Below are positions 54,367 through 62,688 of a DNA stretch of 64,000 nucleotides, one piece after another; the stretch's first letter is position 1, and each line of letters starts with the position of its first letter. Both the position numbers and the translations under genes were made by a program. The DNA is taken from the NCBI GenBank assembly GCA_946480475.1, contig CAMLJM010000014.1:6101-70100 (forward strand), written 5' to 3'. The stretch is from an uncultured Alphaproteobacteria bacterium. GTDB lineage: Bacteria > Pseudomonadota > Alphaproteobacteria > Micavibrionales > Micavibrionaceae. Below the pieces are notes generated by a model. The model ran no database searches and was not told the origin of the DNA. It saw nothing but the letters and a program-made list of their open reading frames with translations.

Positions 54367-55151
54367 TGATCGAAGCTCCCGGTATATTAGTTAATGGCGT
54401 GAAAATCACCCCGGATCAAATCAATGCCGAGGTTCAATATCATCCAGCACCATCTTTGGCTGATGCAAAGTATAGAGCTATGCAGGCTTTGGTGATCAGA
54501 GAATTGCTTATGCAGCAGGCGGCTTCCGTGGGATTGTATGCTTCGAACAATCGACCAGAAAATCCGGACGAGATGATTGAAGAACTGCTGGAGAAGGAAA
54601 TTTCAGTTCCGGAACCGGACCTCGAGACTTGTGAACGTTATTACAATAACAATAAGAAACGTTTCCATACTTCCCCCCTATTTGAAGTGTCGCATATTCT
54701 CTATCTGGCTCCCCCTGAGGATGAAGCGGCGCGTGCAAGAGCGCTAGCCGCCGCAGAAGATGCTATTCGCGCGTTAGAAAATGACCCCCGGATTTTTGAA
54801 GATGTAGCGAAACGGGACTCAGCGTGCCCCTCATCAGCCATAGGTGGAAGTCTGGGGCAAATTGGACTAGGACAAACTTTACCCGCCTTTGAGTCGGCTT
54901 TAATAGGCATGAAGGAAGGGGAAATCTCTAAAGAGCCGATCCTGTCCTCTGTGGGATATCATATAATTCGTCTTCATAAACGAATTGACGGCCAGATGTT
55001 GCCGTTTGAAGCTGTTTCGGAATGGATAGAAGATCATTTGCGCATGGAGAGCTGGCAGCGCGCTTTCAGTCAGTATATTCAGATTTTGGCGGGTAAGGCT
55101 GAAATCAGTGGTTTCCGTTTCACGGGAGCGGACAGCCCTCTCGTGCAGTAA
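54366..55151 (+). CDS. Parvulin-type peptidyl-prolyl isomerase of the nar operon
   Basis: A 261-residue protein with a parvulin (PpiC/NifM-like) domain at about 110-215: EVSHILYLAPP, FEDVAKRDSACPSS, GGSLGQIGLGQTLPAFE and VGYHIIRLHKR. A similar gene follows narI in Pseudomonas, so it is a known nar-operon member, probably helping nitrate reductase folding or assembly. No signal peptide is obvious, so a cytoplasmic site is likely. Its ATG overlaps the narI stop codon. Confidence 0.9.
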   Translation: MIEAPGILVNGVKITPDQINAEVQYHPAPSLADAKYRAMQALVIRELLMQQAASVGLYASNNRPENPDEMIEELLEKEISVPEPDLETCERYYNNNKKRFHTSPLFEVSHILYLAPPEDEAARARALAAAEDAIRALENDPRIFEDVAKRDSACPSSAIGGSLGQIGLGQTLPAFESALIGMKEGEISKEPILSSVGYHIIRLHKRIDGQMLPFEAVSEWIEDHLRMESWQRAFSQYIQILAGKAEISGFRFTGADSPLVQ

Positions 55152-55162
55152 GGAGGTACGCT

Positions 55163-56341
55163 ATGTTTGCGGGACCTGATAGATCGATTTTTGACCATCC
55201 TTTCTGGGGAAGGGGATTTAGACCCTTCTTTATGGGGGGCGGTTTTTATGCGGTAATCAGCATACTCTTATGGGTGGGTTTTTATGGTGGATATATAACG
55301 CCACCTGATGTCCTGACGGATGTTGTTTCATGGCATGCTCATGAAATGATATACGGTTTCGTTATGGCCATAGTTGCAGGCTTTCTCCTGACGGCTGTGG
55401 CGAATTGGACCGGTGGCGCCCCTGTGCGACAGATCCAGCTTATGATTCTTTTCTTTCTCTGGGTTGCCGGACGTATTGCCATGTATATTGAAGGTGCCCC
55501 CGTATGGCTGGCTTATGGGGTAGAGCTTTTATTCATACCTGCTCTGGCCATCAGTTTATCATTACCCCTACTGCGTAGTTGGAATACACGGAATTTCATT
55601 TTTCTGGGGTTGCTAGCGGCCCTTTGGGCGTGTGATCTGTTTTTCTTATTAGGTCAGGGGCGTACTCCCTTATATGTCGCCTTGATGGTCATCCTTGTTA
55701 TGGTTTCGCTGATCGGCGGACGTATTATCCCTTCTTTCACGATAGGAGCCTTGCGGCGCATGGGGCATGACGTTCGCATCAGGGACCAATATAACCTTGA
55801 TAAGCTTGCGCTGTTATCCTTGGCGGTATCTATTGCCTCCCTGATGTTTACTGGCATAAATTCCTCATTATTCGGCGCATGCTGTGCGGTCTCTGCCCTT
55901 ATCCATGCTTTGAGGATGCGTGAGTATCATAGCATTCTTGCGCTGAAAGACCCATTAGTATGGATTCTTCACGCTGGTTACATCTGGTTGGTCGCCGGGC
56001 TTTTTATGCTCAGCCTGTCGTGCTTTCAGGTTGTCTCTGTACAGGTTGCGCTCCATGCCCTGACGGTAGGTTGCATCGGCAGTCTGACTCTGGGGATGAT
56101 GAGCCGTGTCACGCTGGGGCATACCGGGCGTAATCTTCTCAGTAGTCAGATGACAACTCTTTCTTTTATCCTGATGCAGATTGCTGCTGTTTTACGCGTG
56201 GCAGGCCCTTTATTGTTACCTGCGCATTATACAACGTTTATCGTTGCATCGGGGGCATTATGGTCGGTTTGTTTTTCACTATACCTGCTGCTTTATGCGC
56301 CGATGCTATGGCAGGCCAGGCCTGACAGGCAGCCTGCTTAG
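55163..56341 (+). CDS. nnrS: NnrS family haem-copper membrane protein
   Basis: A 392-residue membrane protein with about 12 helices of the NnrS family, linked to relief of nitric-oxide stress in nitrate-respiring and denitrifying bacteria. Family marks: HPFWGRGFRPFFMGGGFYA, SWHAHEMIYGFVMAIVAGFLLTA and GGRIIPSFT, and the TLGMMSRVTLGHTGR block near the C-terminus. A clear AAGGAGGT site precedes the ATG. It ends 11 bp from the convergent Dnr-like regulator. Confidence 0.93.
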   Translation: MFAGPDRSIFDHPFWGRGFRPFFMGGGFYAVISILLWVGFYGGYITPPDVLTDVVSWHAHEMIYGFVMAIVAGFLLTAVANWTGGAPVRQIQLMILFFLWVAGRIAMYIEGAPVWLAYGVELLFIPALAISLSLPLLRSWNTRNFIFLGLLAALWACDLFFLLGQGRTPLYVALMVILVMVSLIGGRIIPSFTIGALRRMGHDVRIRDQYNLDKLALLSLAVSIASLMFTGINSSLFGACCAVSALIHALRMREYHSILALKDPLVWILHAGYIWLVAGLFMLSLSCFQVVSVQVALHALTVGCIGSLTLGMMSRVTLGHTGRNLLSSQMTTLSFILMQIAAVLRVAGPLLLPAHYTTFIVASGALWSVCFSLYLLLYAPMLWQARPDRQPA

Positions 56342-56352
56342 AATAAGTCTGC

Positions 56353-57048
56353 CTAGCAGGGTTTGTCACGGTCTTCAACATCGCAGAAAGCGATCAGGCG
56401 TCCTATTTCCTCAATAATCGCAACGCGTCCCTGTAAATGAACACCGTGGGGTTCCAGTTTTTTAAATGCGCGGGAAAAGGTTTCCGGCTGAATATTCAGG
56501 CGACGGGCGATAAGGGATTTATCGTAAGGCAGGGCTACTTCTATATGGCGTGTGGCGCCTGGCGGACATAAGCGCAGAAGGAAGGTGCCGATACGTTGCG
56601 GTGCCTCGCGAACGGTCAGTTGCTCGATTTGCTGGATCAAATAATGTTGCTTGGCGGCAATCGCGCCTAGGATGGAAATAGCCAAATCGCTGTCGGCACG
56701 TATGGTTTCCACGAAAAGGCTCCGCGGGATTTCCAGTAGCGTTGTATCTTCGACGGCCTGGGCGTTGACAGGGTAGCGCTGCATGGGGCCAAAGACGGCT
56801 GCTTCGGCAAATGTTTCGTGCGGTGCAAAAACATTTATAATTGATTCTTCTCCCTCGCGTGTAATGCGATAGAGTTTGACCCAACCGTCAATAATAAAGA
56901 AAAAGGAGGTTGCCGGATCACCCATGGCGAAAAGCTCTTCGCCCTTTTCATAACGTTTTACAGGGCTTTTGCTGGCAAATAAAGCAACTTTTTCATCGTT
57001 CATGCCGGCAAAAAGTGCTGTCTTTTTCAAGGCATTGGCCGTGTTCAT
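56353..57048 (-). CDS. Dnr/NnrR-like Crp/Fnr regulator
   Basis: A 231-residue regulator without FNR-type N-terminal Cys. The cNMP-like barrel covers about 20-130 and the winged helix about 150-215, with the recognition helix QPETFSRAFKKL. This pattern and the nnrS neighbour suggest a nitric-oxide-responsive Dnr-type activator. The perfect FNR box 13 bp before the ATG is more likely the operator of the divergent moaA promoter, and could also allow self-repression. Confidence 0.85.
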   Translation of the reverse strand: MNTANALKKTALFAGMNDEKVALFASKSPVKRYEKGEELFAMGDPATSFFFIIDGWVKLYRITREGEESIINVFAPHETFAEAAVFGPMQRYPVNAQAVEDTTLLEIPRSLFVETIRADSDLAISILGAIAAKQHYLIQQIEQLTVREAPQRIGTFLLRLCPPGATRHIEVALPYDKSLIARRLNIQPETFSRAFKKLEPHGVHLQGRVAIIEEIGRLIAFCDVEDRDKPC

Positions 57049-57060
57049 ATTTATTCCTGT

Positions 57061-57102
57061 TTGATCTGAATCAAATGCTTATGCGCAAACCGACCTTACA
57101 AT
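57061..57102 (+). promoter_or_regulatory. FNR/Dnr-dependent promoter of moaA
   Basis: TTGATctgaATCAA at 57061-57074 (perfect) and a TACAAT -10 at 57097-57102. The centres are 32 bp apart, which puts the box at -41.5 of a start near 57109. The transcript would run straight into the Moco riboswitch. Confidence 0.75.
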
Positions 57103-57131
57103 AGGACGAAATAGTTGGCCTGAGAAGGCTA

Positions 57132-57229
57132 AAACTCCGAGCTGCCAGACCTAAGTTTCAATTGTTGAAATATGGTCTTTCAGCCGGGGTCGTGGGGGAA
57201 ACGCCGCGGCCTCCTGTGTTGGAAAGGAG
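57132..57229 (+). ncRNA. Molybdenum cofactor (Moco) riboswitch in the moaA leader
   Basis: The leader matches the Moco RNA motif: ACTCCGAGCTGCC at the 5' end, a variable P2-like hairpin (CAGACC ... GGTCTTTCAG, with an inner TTTCAATTGTTGAAA stem), then GCCGGGGTCGTGGGGGAAAC and GCCGCGGCCTCCTGT. It ends in GGAAAGGAG, whose GGAG can pair with the CTCC at the 5' end and is also the moaA ribosome-binding site. Moco binding would therefore block translation. The motif is known from moaA leaders in gammaproteobacteria. Confidence 0.85.
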
Positions 57230-57234
57230 CATCC

Positions 57235-58224
57235 ATGGACCATATACCCCTGATCGGGGATCGCTTCGGGCGGCGGTTTCCTTATCTGCGTCTTTCGGTA
57301 ACGGACGTATGTAATTTCAGTTGTTCGTACTGTCTGCCGGACGGTTATAAAAAAAATCATAAAGATGAATTTTTATCTCAGGCTGAAATCGGCAGGTTGG
57401 TAAGAGCTTTTGCGGAACTGGGCACATGGAAGATTCGCCTGACCGGCGGTGAACCGACTGTCCGACCTGACTTTGTATCGCTGGCGAAGACTGTGTCGTC
57501 TACTACCGGCATTCGTCGTGTCGCTTTTACTACCAATGGTTACAAGTTGCCTGAAAGGGCGCAAAGTTATTATGCCGCCGGGTTGCGCGCCATTAATATC
57601 AGTATCGACTCCCTGGATCCACGCAAGTTCCATGAAATAACGGGCCATGACCGTCTCGCTGAAGTGGTTGAAGGTGTGGAGGCAGTTCTGAATGCCAGAT
57701 TCGAAAGTGTCAAAATCAATACGGTTTTGCTGAAAGGGTTAAACGACGATGAACTGGATGGGTTTTTGGCATTTGTTTCGAACAGACCCATATCTTTGCG
57801 ATTCATAGAATTGATGCAAACAGGCGACAATCTAACCTATTTTCGCAAGCATCACATCCCTGCCACCGTCATTCGGAACAAACTGGCTGAACGGGGATGG
57901 GTCTTACAGGAACGCACCGAAGGGGCGGGTCCTGCTGTCGAATACGCTCACCCTGCCTATGCTGGACGTATCGGGTTGATTGCCCCTTATGCAAAGGATT
58001 TCTGCAATACATGCAATCGTTTGCGCGTGTCTTCGCGTGGCGCATTGCATTTGTGTCTGTTTGGCAATAGCGGATACGATTTACGACCGCTTTTACAGGC
58101 TGATGACCAGACAGAAGAGTTGAAAGAAAAGGTTTTGGATCTGATGCAATTTAAACGCTCATCCCATTTCCTGCATGAAGGGGATACAGGCGTCCGTCAG
58201 CATTTAGCTTCTATAGGAGGATAA
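57235..58224 (+). CDS. moaA: GTP 3',8-cyclase MoaA
   Basis: A radical-SAM enzyme that starts molybdopterin synthesis by rearranging GTP. The ATG at 57235 (MDHIPLIGDRFGRR) follows the GGAAAGGAG site that ends the riboswitch; product 329 residues. N-terminal cluster motif CNFSCSYC, the LTGGEPTVR block, and C-terminal cluster CNTCNRLRVS with the downstream Cys in LHLCLFG. The gene begins moaA-moaCB-moaD-moaE-mobA. Confidence 0.96.
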   Translation: MDHIPLIGDRFGRRFPYLRLSVTDVCNFSCSYCLPDGYKKNHKDEFLSQAEIGRLVRAFAELGTWKIRLTGGEPTVRPDFVSLAKTVSSTTGIRRVAFTTNGYKLPERAQSYYAAGLRAINISIDSLDPRKFHEITGHDRLAEVVEGVEAVLNARFESVKINTVLLKGLNDDELDGFLAFVSNRPISLRFIELMQTGDNLTYFRKHHIPATVIRNKLAERGWVLQERTEGAGPAVEYAHPAYAGRIGLIAPYAKDFCNTCNRLRVSSRGALHLCLFGNSGYDLRPLLQADDQTEELKEKVLDLMQFKRSSHFLHEGDTGVRQHLASIGG

Positions 58225-58227
58225 ACA

Positions 58228-59271
58228 ATGAATAATGCAGAGAACAAAGTTATAAATTTTCCCGCTGATGATGGTACGCAGTTTCGTATGATTGATGTCG
58301 GTCGCAAGAGAGTAACGCGTCGCCGTGCTGTGGCTGAGGGAAAGATTACGGTAGGGCCATCGGCATTTGAAAAGATAAAGTCGAAATCTTTACCCAAAGG
58401 GGATGTTCTGGCGTTGGCCGAGGTGGCCGGTATCATGGGCGCCAAAAAAACACCTGATATACTGCTGATATGCCACAGCTTGCCCCTGGATCAAGTGACG
58501 ATACATTGTGTTCTGGAAGCACCTGCCTCAGTACGTGTGTATGCGCAAGTGGCGGCGCATGCCAAGACTGGCGTGGAAATGGAAGCCGTGATGGCTGTGC
58601 AGGCGGCATTGGCGACAATCTGGGATCTGACCAAGGGAACAGAACCCAACCTCCTGATCAGTGATATTCGCCTGCTTATAAAGGAAGGCGGTAAGAGCGG
58701 ATTGTGGGTGAATCCCGAGGGTATTCCGGCATGGCTGGCGGAGCAATTGCCTTCGGTCCGGCCGCTTGAAGATGTTCCGGTCGCGGTTATTGTCATGAGC
58801 GACCGCGCGCATTCAGGTGCTTATGAGGACAAATCGGGGATATGGCTGATTGAAGAGTTAAAGGCTATTGGTGCGGAAATTGTTAATTACAGCGTGATAC
58901 CCGACGATGAAAAAATCATCTTCAACAGCATGCGGAAGATATGCGATGAGAAGAATCCTAAGCTTATTATGATGTCCGGCGGCACAGGACCGGGGTCACG
59001 TGATGTGACACCGGAAGTAATGCACCGCATCTGTGACAGGATATTGCAAGGCTTTGGCGAAATGATGCGCCGTGAAAGTGCCGCTTATACTGATACGGCA
59101 TGGTTGTCGCGTATGGAAGCGGGAATGATGGGGGATACGCTTGTTATAGCGTTGCCGGGAAGCCCTAAAGCTGTCTCTGAATGTTGGGAAGTGATTAACC
59201 CGATTATTGCCCGTACCTTGAAAATGATAGCTACTCAGGGATTTGAGAAGAGAGCAGAGGTTAGAAAATGA
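58228..59271 (+). CDS. moaCB: Fused MoaC-MoaB molybdopterin biosynthesis protein
   Basis: A 347-residue fusion. Residues about 15-165 are MoaC (cyclic pyranopterin monophosphate synthase): FRMIDVGRKRVTRRRAVAEG, AGIMGAKKTPD, ICHSLPLDQV, EMEAVMAVQAA. Residues about 185-340 are MoaB/MogA (adenylylation of molybdopterin): VAVIVMSDRAHSGAYEDKSG, MSGGTGPGSRDVTPE, ALPGSPKAV. The first domain follows MoaA in the pathway; the second works later, before MoeA. Fused versions occur in several bacteria. Confidence 0.93.
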   Translation: MNNAENKVINFPADDGTQFRMIDVGRKRVTRRRAVAEGKITVGPSAFEKIKSKSLPKGDVLALAEVAGIMGAKKTPDILLICHSLPLDQVTIHCVLEAPASVRVYAQVAAHAKTGVEMEAVMAVQAALATIWDLTKGTEPNLLISDIRLLIKEGGKSGLWVNPEGIPAWLAEQLPSVRPLEDVPVAVIVMSDRAHSGAYEDKSGIWLIEELKAIGAEIVNYSVIPDDEKIIFNSMRKICDEKNPKLIMMSGGTGPGSRDVTPEVMHRICDRILQGFGEMMRRESAAYTDTAWLSRMEAGMMGDTLVIALPGSPKAVSECWEVINPIIARTLKMIATQGFEKRAEVRK

Positions 59272-59519
59272 AACAAGCGATCATTAGCATGCGCCTTTAT
59301 GGCGGTTTTCGTAAATATAGGGATAATGTTGAGTTTTCTGTTCCTGTAGGAACGCCGGTTTCTGATGTGAAGGAAGCGTTGTGCCAAACCCTTGGACCGC
59401 AATCGCGTGAACTGATCATGGATTCTGTTGTAGCGAACGACCAAACAATCCTTCCGCAGGGATACGTAATTGAGGGTGATATGCGGCTGTCCATCCTACC
59501 GCCCGTATGTGGGGGTTAA
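59268..59519 (+). CDS. moaD: Molybdopterin synthase small subunit MoaD
   Basis: An 83-residue ubiquitin-like sulfur carrier ending in the obligatory Gly-Gly (PVCGG), which is adenylylated by MoeB and thiocarboxylated. It overlaps moaCB by 4 bp (ATGA). Confidence 0.92.
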   Translation: MKQAIISMRLYGGFRKYRDNVEFSVPVGTPVSDVKEALCQTLGPQSRELIMDSVVANDQTILPQGYVIEGDMRLSILPPVCGG

Positions 59520-59520
59520 T

Positions 59521-60012
59521 ATGGACCTGGTTTGGCATATAAAAGCTTTAGTTTCGACAGAGGCTCTCAATGTGAACGACGCTTGTGATTTTGTGGCTGA
59601 TCCTGCGAATGGGGCGATTGACATGTTCATTGGCGTTGTCAGAGACAATCATCAGGGGCAGGCTGTTACAGGTATTACGTATGACGTTCACGAAACCTTG
59701 GCTGAAAGGGAGCTTATGAATATCTGCCGTGAAGCACAAGGAATATGGCCGGAAACACGCTACTTTGTTTCCCATTATCACGGCTATTCGCCGGTCGGCG
59801 GGGTCAGTGTCCTGGTTGCTGTCAGCGCCCCTCATCGTGAAGAAACTTTTGAGGCCTGCCGTTATGTGATCGAAGAAATCAAGAAGCGCGCACCTGTATG
59901 GAAGAAAGAACATTATATCAGTGGTGAGAGTGAATGGTTGCCGGGGCATTCGTTGGTAGCAGAAGGTGGCGAGGAAACTATTTGCTGCGGGAAATGCGGG
60001 GCACATGGATAA
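59521..60012 (+). CDS. moaE: Molybdopterin synthase large subunit MoaE
   Basis: A 163-residue MoaE that joins MoaD to transfer two sulfurs to cyclic pyranopterin. Motifs: GAIDMFIGVVRDNHQG, SHYHGYSPVGGVSVLVAVSAPHR and the catalytic Lys pair in KKRAPVWKKEH. The start at 59521 is 1 bp after the moaD stop. The tail has a CCGKCG Cys motif (a small addition to the usual MoaE end). It overlaps mobA by 8 bp. Confidence 0.93.
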   Translation: MDLVWHIKALVSTEALNVNDACDFVADPANGAIDMFIGVVRDNHQGQAVTGITYDVHETLAERELMNICREAQGIWPETRYFVSHYHGYSPVGGVSVLVAVSAPHREETFEACRYVIEEIKKRAPVWKKEHYISGESEWLPGHSLVAEGGEETICCGKCGAHG

Positions 60013-60517
60013 GGTTGCGGGAGTAGTGCTGGCAGGTGGACGGTCTTCGCGGATGGGAATCAACAAGGCCTTGCTATCTTATAAGGGCCAGACACTTGTT
60101 TCGCATATGGCGAACATCCTGCATCGGGCTGACATACAGGATGTTTTCATCAGCGGGGATGTTCCTGGATACGATTGTATTGGTGATGCAGTGCGTCATG
60201 ACGGACCCGCGCAAGCAATGTATAGTTTGCTGGAACACTTTTCTGCAGATTATGAGAGGCTACTGTTTATTCCGGTCGATATGCCCTTGATGCAGGTAAA
60301 AACACTAAAGAGGCTGATTGCGCAGGGAGGCTGCGTTTATTATGAAAGCTATCCGCTCCCAGCCTGCCTGGTTACCGGTTATGGAAGTTCAAACAGTCGT
60401 TCAGTGCGCGCTCTGCTGGATAGCATGGGGGCGCGTAGCATTGTGTTACCTGCTGCGTATGAATTGAGTATGTCTAACATCAACACCCCTGAAGACTGGG
60501 AGTCTATAGCATCATGA
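60005..60517 (+). CDS. mobA: Molybdenum cofactor guanylyltransferase MobA
   Basis: A nucleotidyltransferase of about 170 residues that turns Moco into the guanine dinucleotide form used by nitrate reductase. N-terminal motif LAGGRSSRMGINKALLSY and PVDMPLMQ. The ATG at 60005 overlaps the moaE stop. It is shorter than E. coli MobA (about 194) but keeps the core. Confidence 0.9.
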   Translation: MDKVAGVVLAGGRSSRMGINKALLSYKGQTLVSHMANILHRADIQDVFISGDVPGYDCIGDAVRHDGPAQAMYSLLEHFSADYERLLFIPVDMPLMQVKTLKRLIAQGGCVYYESYPLPACLVTGYGSSNSRSVRALLDSMGARSIVLPAAYELSMSNINTPEDWESIAS

Positions 60518-60837
60518 ATTTGAGAATAGCAGAAAATAGTTTTCGTTTTCGGATCACGCCGCAGGATCTTGAAAAGCTCTTGCATGAACAGGATATTGAC
60601 CAGCGCATATGTCTGGGATCACATTGCTTTACCTACCGGATTGCGCCGGAAAAACGAGGTGAACGCATAAATCTTGAAATGGCGGTTGCCGGATTTTGCC
60701 TGTCGGTACCACAGGCCCGTCTAGAGGAGTTGCGCGATATGGGGCGATCAAAAGAGGGATTGATCTTCATGCAGGGTGACGTGGAGATTTCCCTGCAACT
60801 GGATATCAAGAAGCAGATACGTAAGGCTGCCGCCTGA
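60514..60837 (+). CDS. Conserved hypothetical protein (DUF7009-like?) at the end of the moa operon
   Basis: A 107-residue polar protein starting MNLRIAENSFRFRITPQDLE. This looks like a small family I recall as DUF7009 (not certain), found near molybdenum or anaerobic genes. It overlaps mobA by 4 bp, so it is part of the moaA-moaCB-moaD-moaE-mobA operon. There is no signal peptide or membrane segment. Function unknown. Confidence 0.75.
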   Translation: MNLRIAENSFRFRITPQDLEKLLHEQDIDQRICLGSHCFTYRIAPEKRGERINLEMAVAGFCLSVPQARLEELRDMGRSKEGLIFMQGDVEISLQLDIKKQIRKAAA

Positions 60838-60850
60838 CATTGATTCCGGA

Positions 60851-61933
60851 TCAGGTATTGGCGCTGCTCCAGGCGTCGTAACCGCCTTTCAGGCTATATA
60901 AATCGCTGAATCCCGCTTGCAGCAGGATTTCGACAGCTTTACGGCTGCGTACGCCGCGCTGGCAGTACAAAACGCATGTCCGGTTGCGGTAGGGCGTAAA
61001 AATTTCTGAATCGCGGTGGAGCGCGGATAATGCCAGATGCAAGGCTTCTGGTATGTGCCCCTGATCCCATTCTTCCTGTTCACGTACGTCAATCATCAGG
61101 AATTCGTGCAACTCGCCAAGGTTATCAATGTTGATGTCCCTGACTGTCGCAGAAAAGCAAACCGGGGAGGCATATTGGGGAACAATCTCTGCCTGCGGAC
61201 GGGAGCAAACGGCGCAGTCATGGTTCTTGGGGATGGTAATAATCCGTGTATCCATGGTTTTGGCATCCATCAGGAACAGTTTTCCCCGTAGAGGGATAAA
61301 GCTTCCATGCGCAACGATTAGCTTGATAACCTCCATGGCCTGCATGGTGCCGATCATTCCTGCCAGAGCACCTATCACGCCTGCCTCAGCGCAGCTGAGG
61401 ACCGTGCCGCGTGGCGGTTGCGGGTGCAGGCAACGGTAGCAAGGGCCATGCGCTGCGTCAAAGATCGCGACCTGCCCTTCGAATCCCTGAATGGCGCCAT
61501 ATACAACCGGTTTTCCTAACTTTACTGCCATGTCGCTGATCAGAAATTTTGTGGGAAAGTTGTCCGTGCAGTCGAGGATAATATCGTAGGCTGAAAGAAT
61601 TCTCTGCGCATTGCGGTCATTCAGCTCAGTGTCGAATGCATGCAAGGTAACATCCGGATTGAGATCCCGTAGTCTGTCACACGCTATCTGTGCCTTAGGT
61701 TTGCCGGCATCGGAAGTGGTAAATAATATTTGGCGTTGAAGATTGCTGATATCGACACGGTCATGGTCGACAATCCCAATCTTTCCTATGCCAGAGGCCG
61801 CAAGGTACTGTAAAGCCGGACAGCCAAGGCCGCCTGCACCTACTACTAACACGCGTGCTGCCGCCAGACGTTTCTGCCCTTCTGTTCCCATCTCGGGCAG
61901 AGTGGTTTGACGGCTGTAGCGCATATCTTGCAT
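60851..61933 (-). CDS. moeB: MoeB-rhodanese fusion: molybdopterin synthase sulfurylase
   Basis: A 360-residue protein with an N-terminal E1-like domain (about 1-245) and a C-terminal rhodanese domain (about 262-358). The E1 part has the nucleotide loop VVGAGGLGCPALQYLA, the zinc Cys pairs CYRC and CAVC, and the Cys in LSCAEAGVIGALAG. The rhodanese active site is YCQRGVRS. It activates and sulfurates MoaD for molybdopterin synthesis. Convergent to the moa operon, 13 bp apart. Confidence 0.92.
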   Translation of the reverse strand: MQDMRYSRQTTLPEMGTEGQKRLAAARVLVVGAGGLGCPALQYLAASGIGKIGIVDHDRVDISNLQRQILFTTSDAGKPKAQIACDRLRDLNPDVTLHAFDTELNDRNAQRILSAYDIILDCTDNFPTKFLISDMAVKLGKPVVYGAIQGFEGQVAIFDAAHGPCYRCLHPQPPRGTVLSCAEAGVIGALAGMIGTMQAMEVIKLIVAHGSFIPLRGKLFLMDAKTMDTRIITIPKNHDCAVCSRPQAEIVPQYASPVCFSATVRDINIDNLGELHEFLMIDVREQEEWDQGHIPEALHLALSALHRDSEIFTPYRNRTCVLYCQRGVRSRKAVEILLQAGFSDLYSLKGGYDAWSSANT

Positions 61934-62077
61934 AGCGACCCCAATTTAATTCAGGCGTGATTATTATATCTAATCTTATAATTATAGATTCAATCTTCAT
62001 AATGGAAATTGAGTTGAAAAAATATCTTTCTACCTATGCTCAAGTATATTACGCACATGCTCTGCCGGACGGACAGT

Positions 62078-62557
62078 TCAGTAGTCTCGCAGTGCAGCCT
62101 CGATTTTAGCAATGTCGATTTTTCCCATTTCCATCATGGCTTCGAAGGCACGTTTCGCGGCGGCCTTATCAGGGTTCGTTACCGCTTCCAGCAGGATACG
62201 CGGCGTGATCTGCCACGACAGGCCCCATTTATCCTTACACCACCCGCATTGGCTTTCGGCGCCACCATTATTGACGATGGCGTTCCAGTAACGATCCGTT
62301 TCTTCCTGATCCTCAGTCATCACCTGGAATGAGAAAGCTTCACTGTGTTTGAATGTGGGGCCGCCATTGAGGCCGATACAAGGAATACCCAGTACCGTAA
62401 ATTCGACTGTCAGTACATTACCCTGTTTGCCATCGGGGTAATCGCCCGGGGCATGGTGAATGGCGGTTACGGCGCTATCGGGAAATGTCCCGGCATAAAA
62501 CCTGGCGGCTTCTTCTGCTGTGCCGTCATACCACAGGCAAATGGTGTTCTTGGGCAT
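62078..62557 (-). CDS. VOC/PhnB-like protein (3-demethylubiquinone-methyltransferase-like fold)
   Basis: A 159-residue glyoxalase-fold protein from the ATG at 62557 (MPKNTICLWYDG), preceded by GAGGAGA. Motifs AARFYAGTFPDS, VEFTVLGIPCIGLNGGP, KHSEAFSFQV and KDKWGLSWQITP mark the PhnB/3-demethylubiquinone-9 3-methyltransferase-like group. Its real activity is unknown; these are usually stress or resistance-related proteins. It lies just outside the mobile-element boundary. Confidence 0.87.
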   Translation of the reverse strand: MPKNTICLWYDGTAEEAARFYAGTFPDSAVTAIHHAPGDYPDGKQGNVLTVEFTVLGIPCIGLNGGPTFKHSEAFSFQVMTEDQEETDRYWNAIVNNGGAESQCGWCKDKWGLSWQITPRILLEAVTNPDKAAAKRAFEAMMEMGKIDIAKIEAALRDY

Positions 62558-62634
62558 GTATTTTCTCCTCATCACAAATGGTGCGGAATTGATATCGGTT
62601 CCTTTATGGACAAGAAGGCATAATGCGGGGAGGC

Positions 62635-62679
62635 TGGTGCCGTTGAAGGGATTTGAACCCCCGACCCACGCATTACGAA
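62635..62679 (-). tRNA. 3' portion of a tRNA-Thr(CGT)-like gene (integration-site remnant)
   Basis: On the minus strand this reads as anticodon loop TTCGTAA (anticodon CGT), the 3' anticodon strand TGCGT, then GGGTCGGGGGTTCAAATCCC (T arm), the acceptor end CAACGGC and ACCA. The 5' half of a tRNA is absent: no GCCGTTG acceptor lies upstream, although a D-arm-like GGGTAGAGCA sits at 62707-62718. It is therefore not a working tRNA gene but the 3' piece left at one end of an element that integrated into the tRNA; the intact gene is expected beyond the right edge. Confidence 0.6.
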
Positions 62680-62688
62680 GCGCGTAAT
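62672..62688. other. Inverted-repeat integration core (attachment site)
   Basis: ATTACGaagcgCGTAAT: two 6-bp arms around a 5-bp spacer at the anticodon-loop position of the tRNA piece. This is the layout of a tyrosine-integrase core site. Confidence 0.45.

Noticed and set aside
53677..57048. Nitrite, NO or N2O reductase genes expected beside nar and nnrS.
   Set aside because: All frames here are assigned to narI, parvulin, nnrS and a regulator; no nir, nor or nos gene was found, so full denitrification cannot be claimed from this window.
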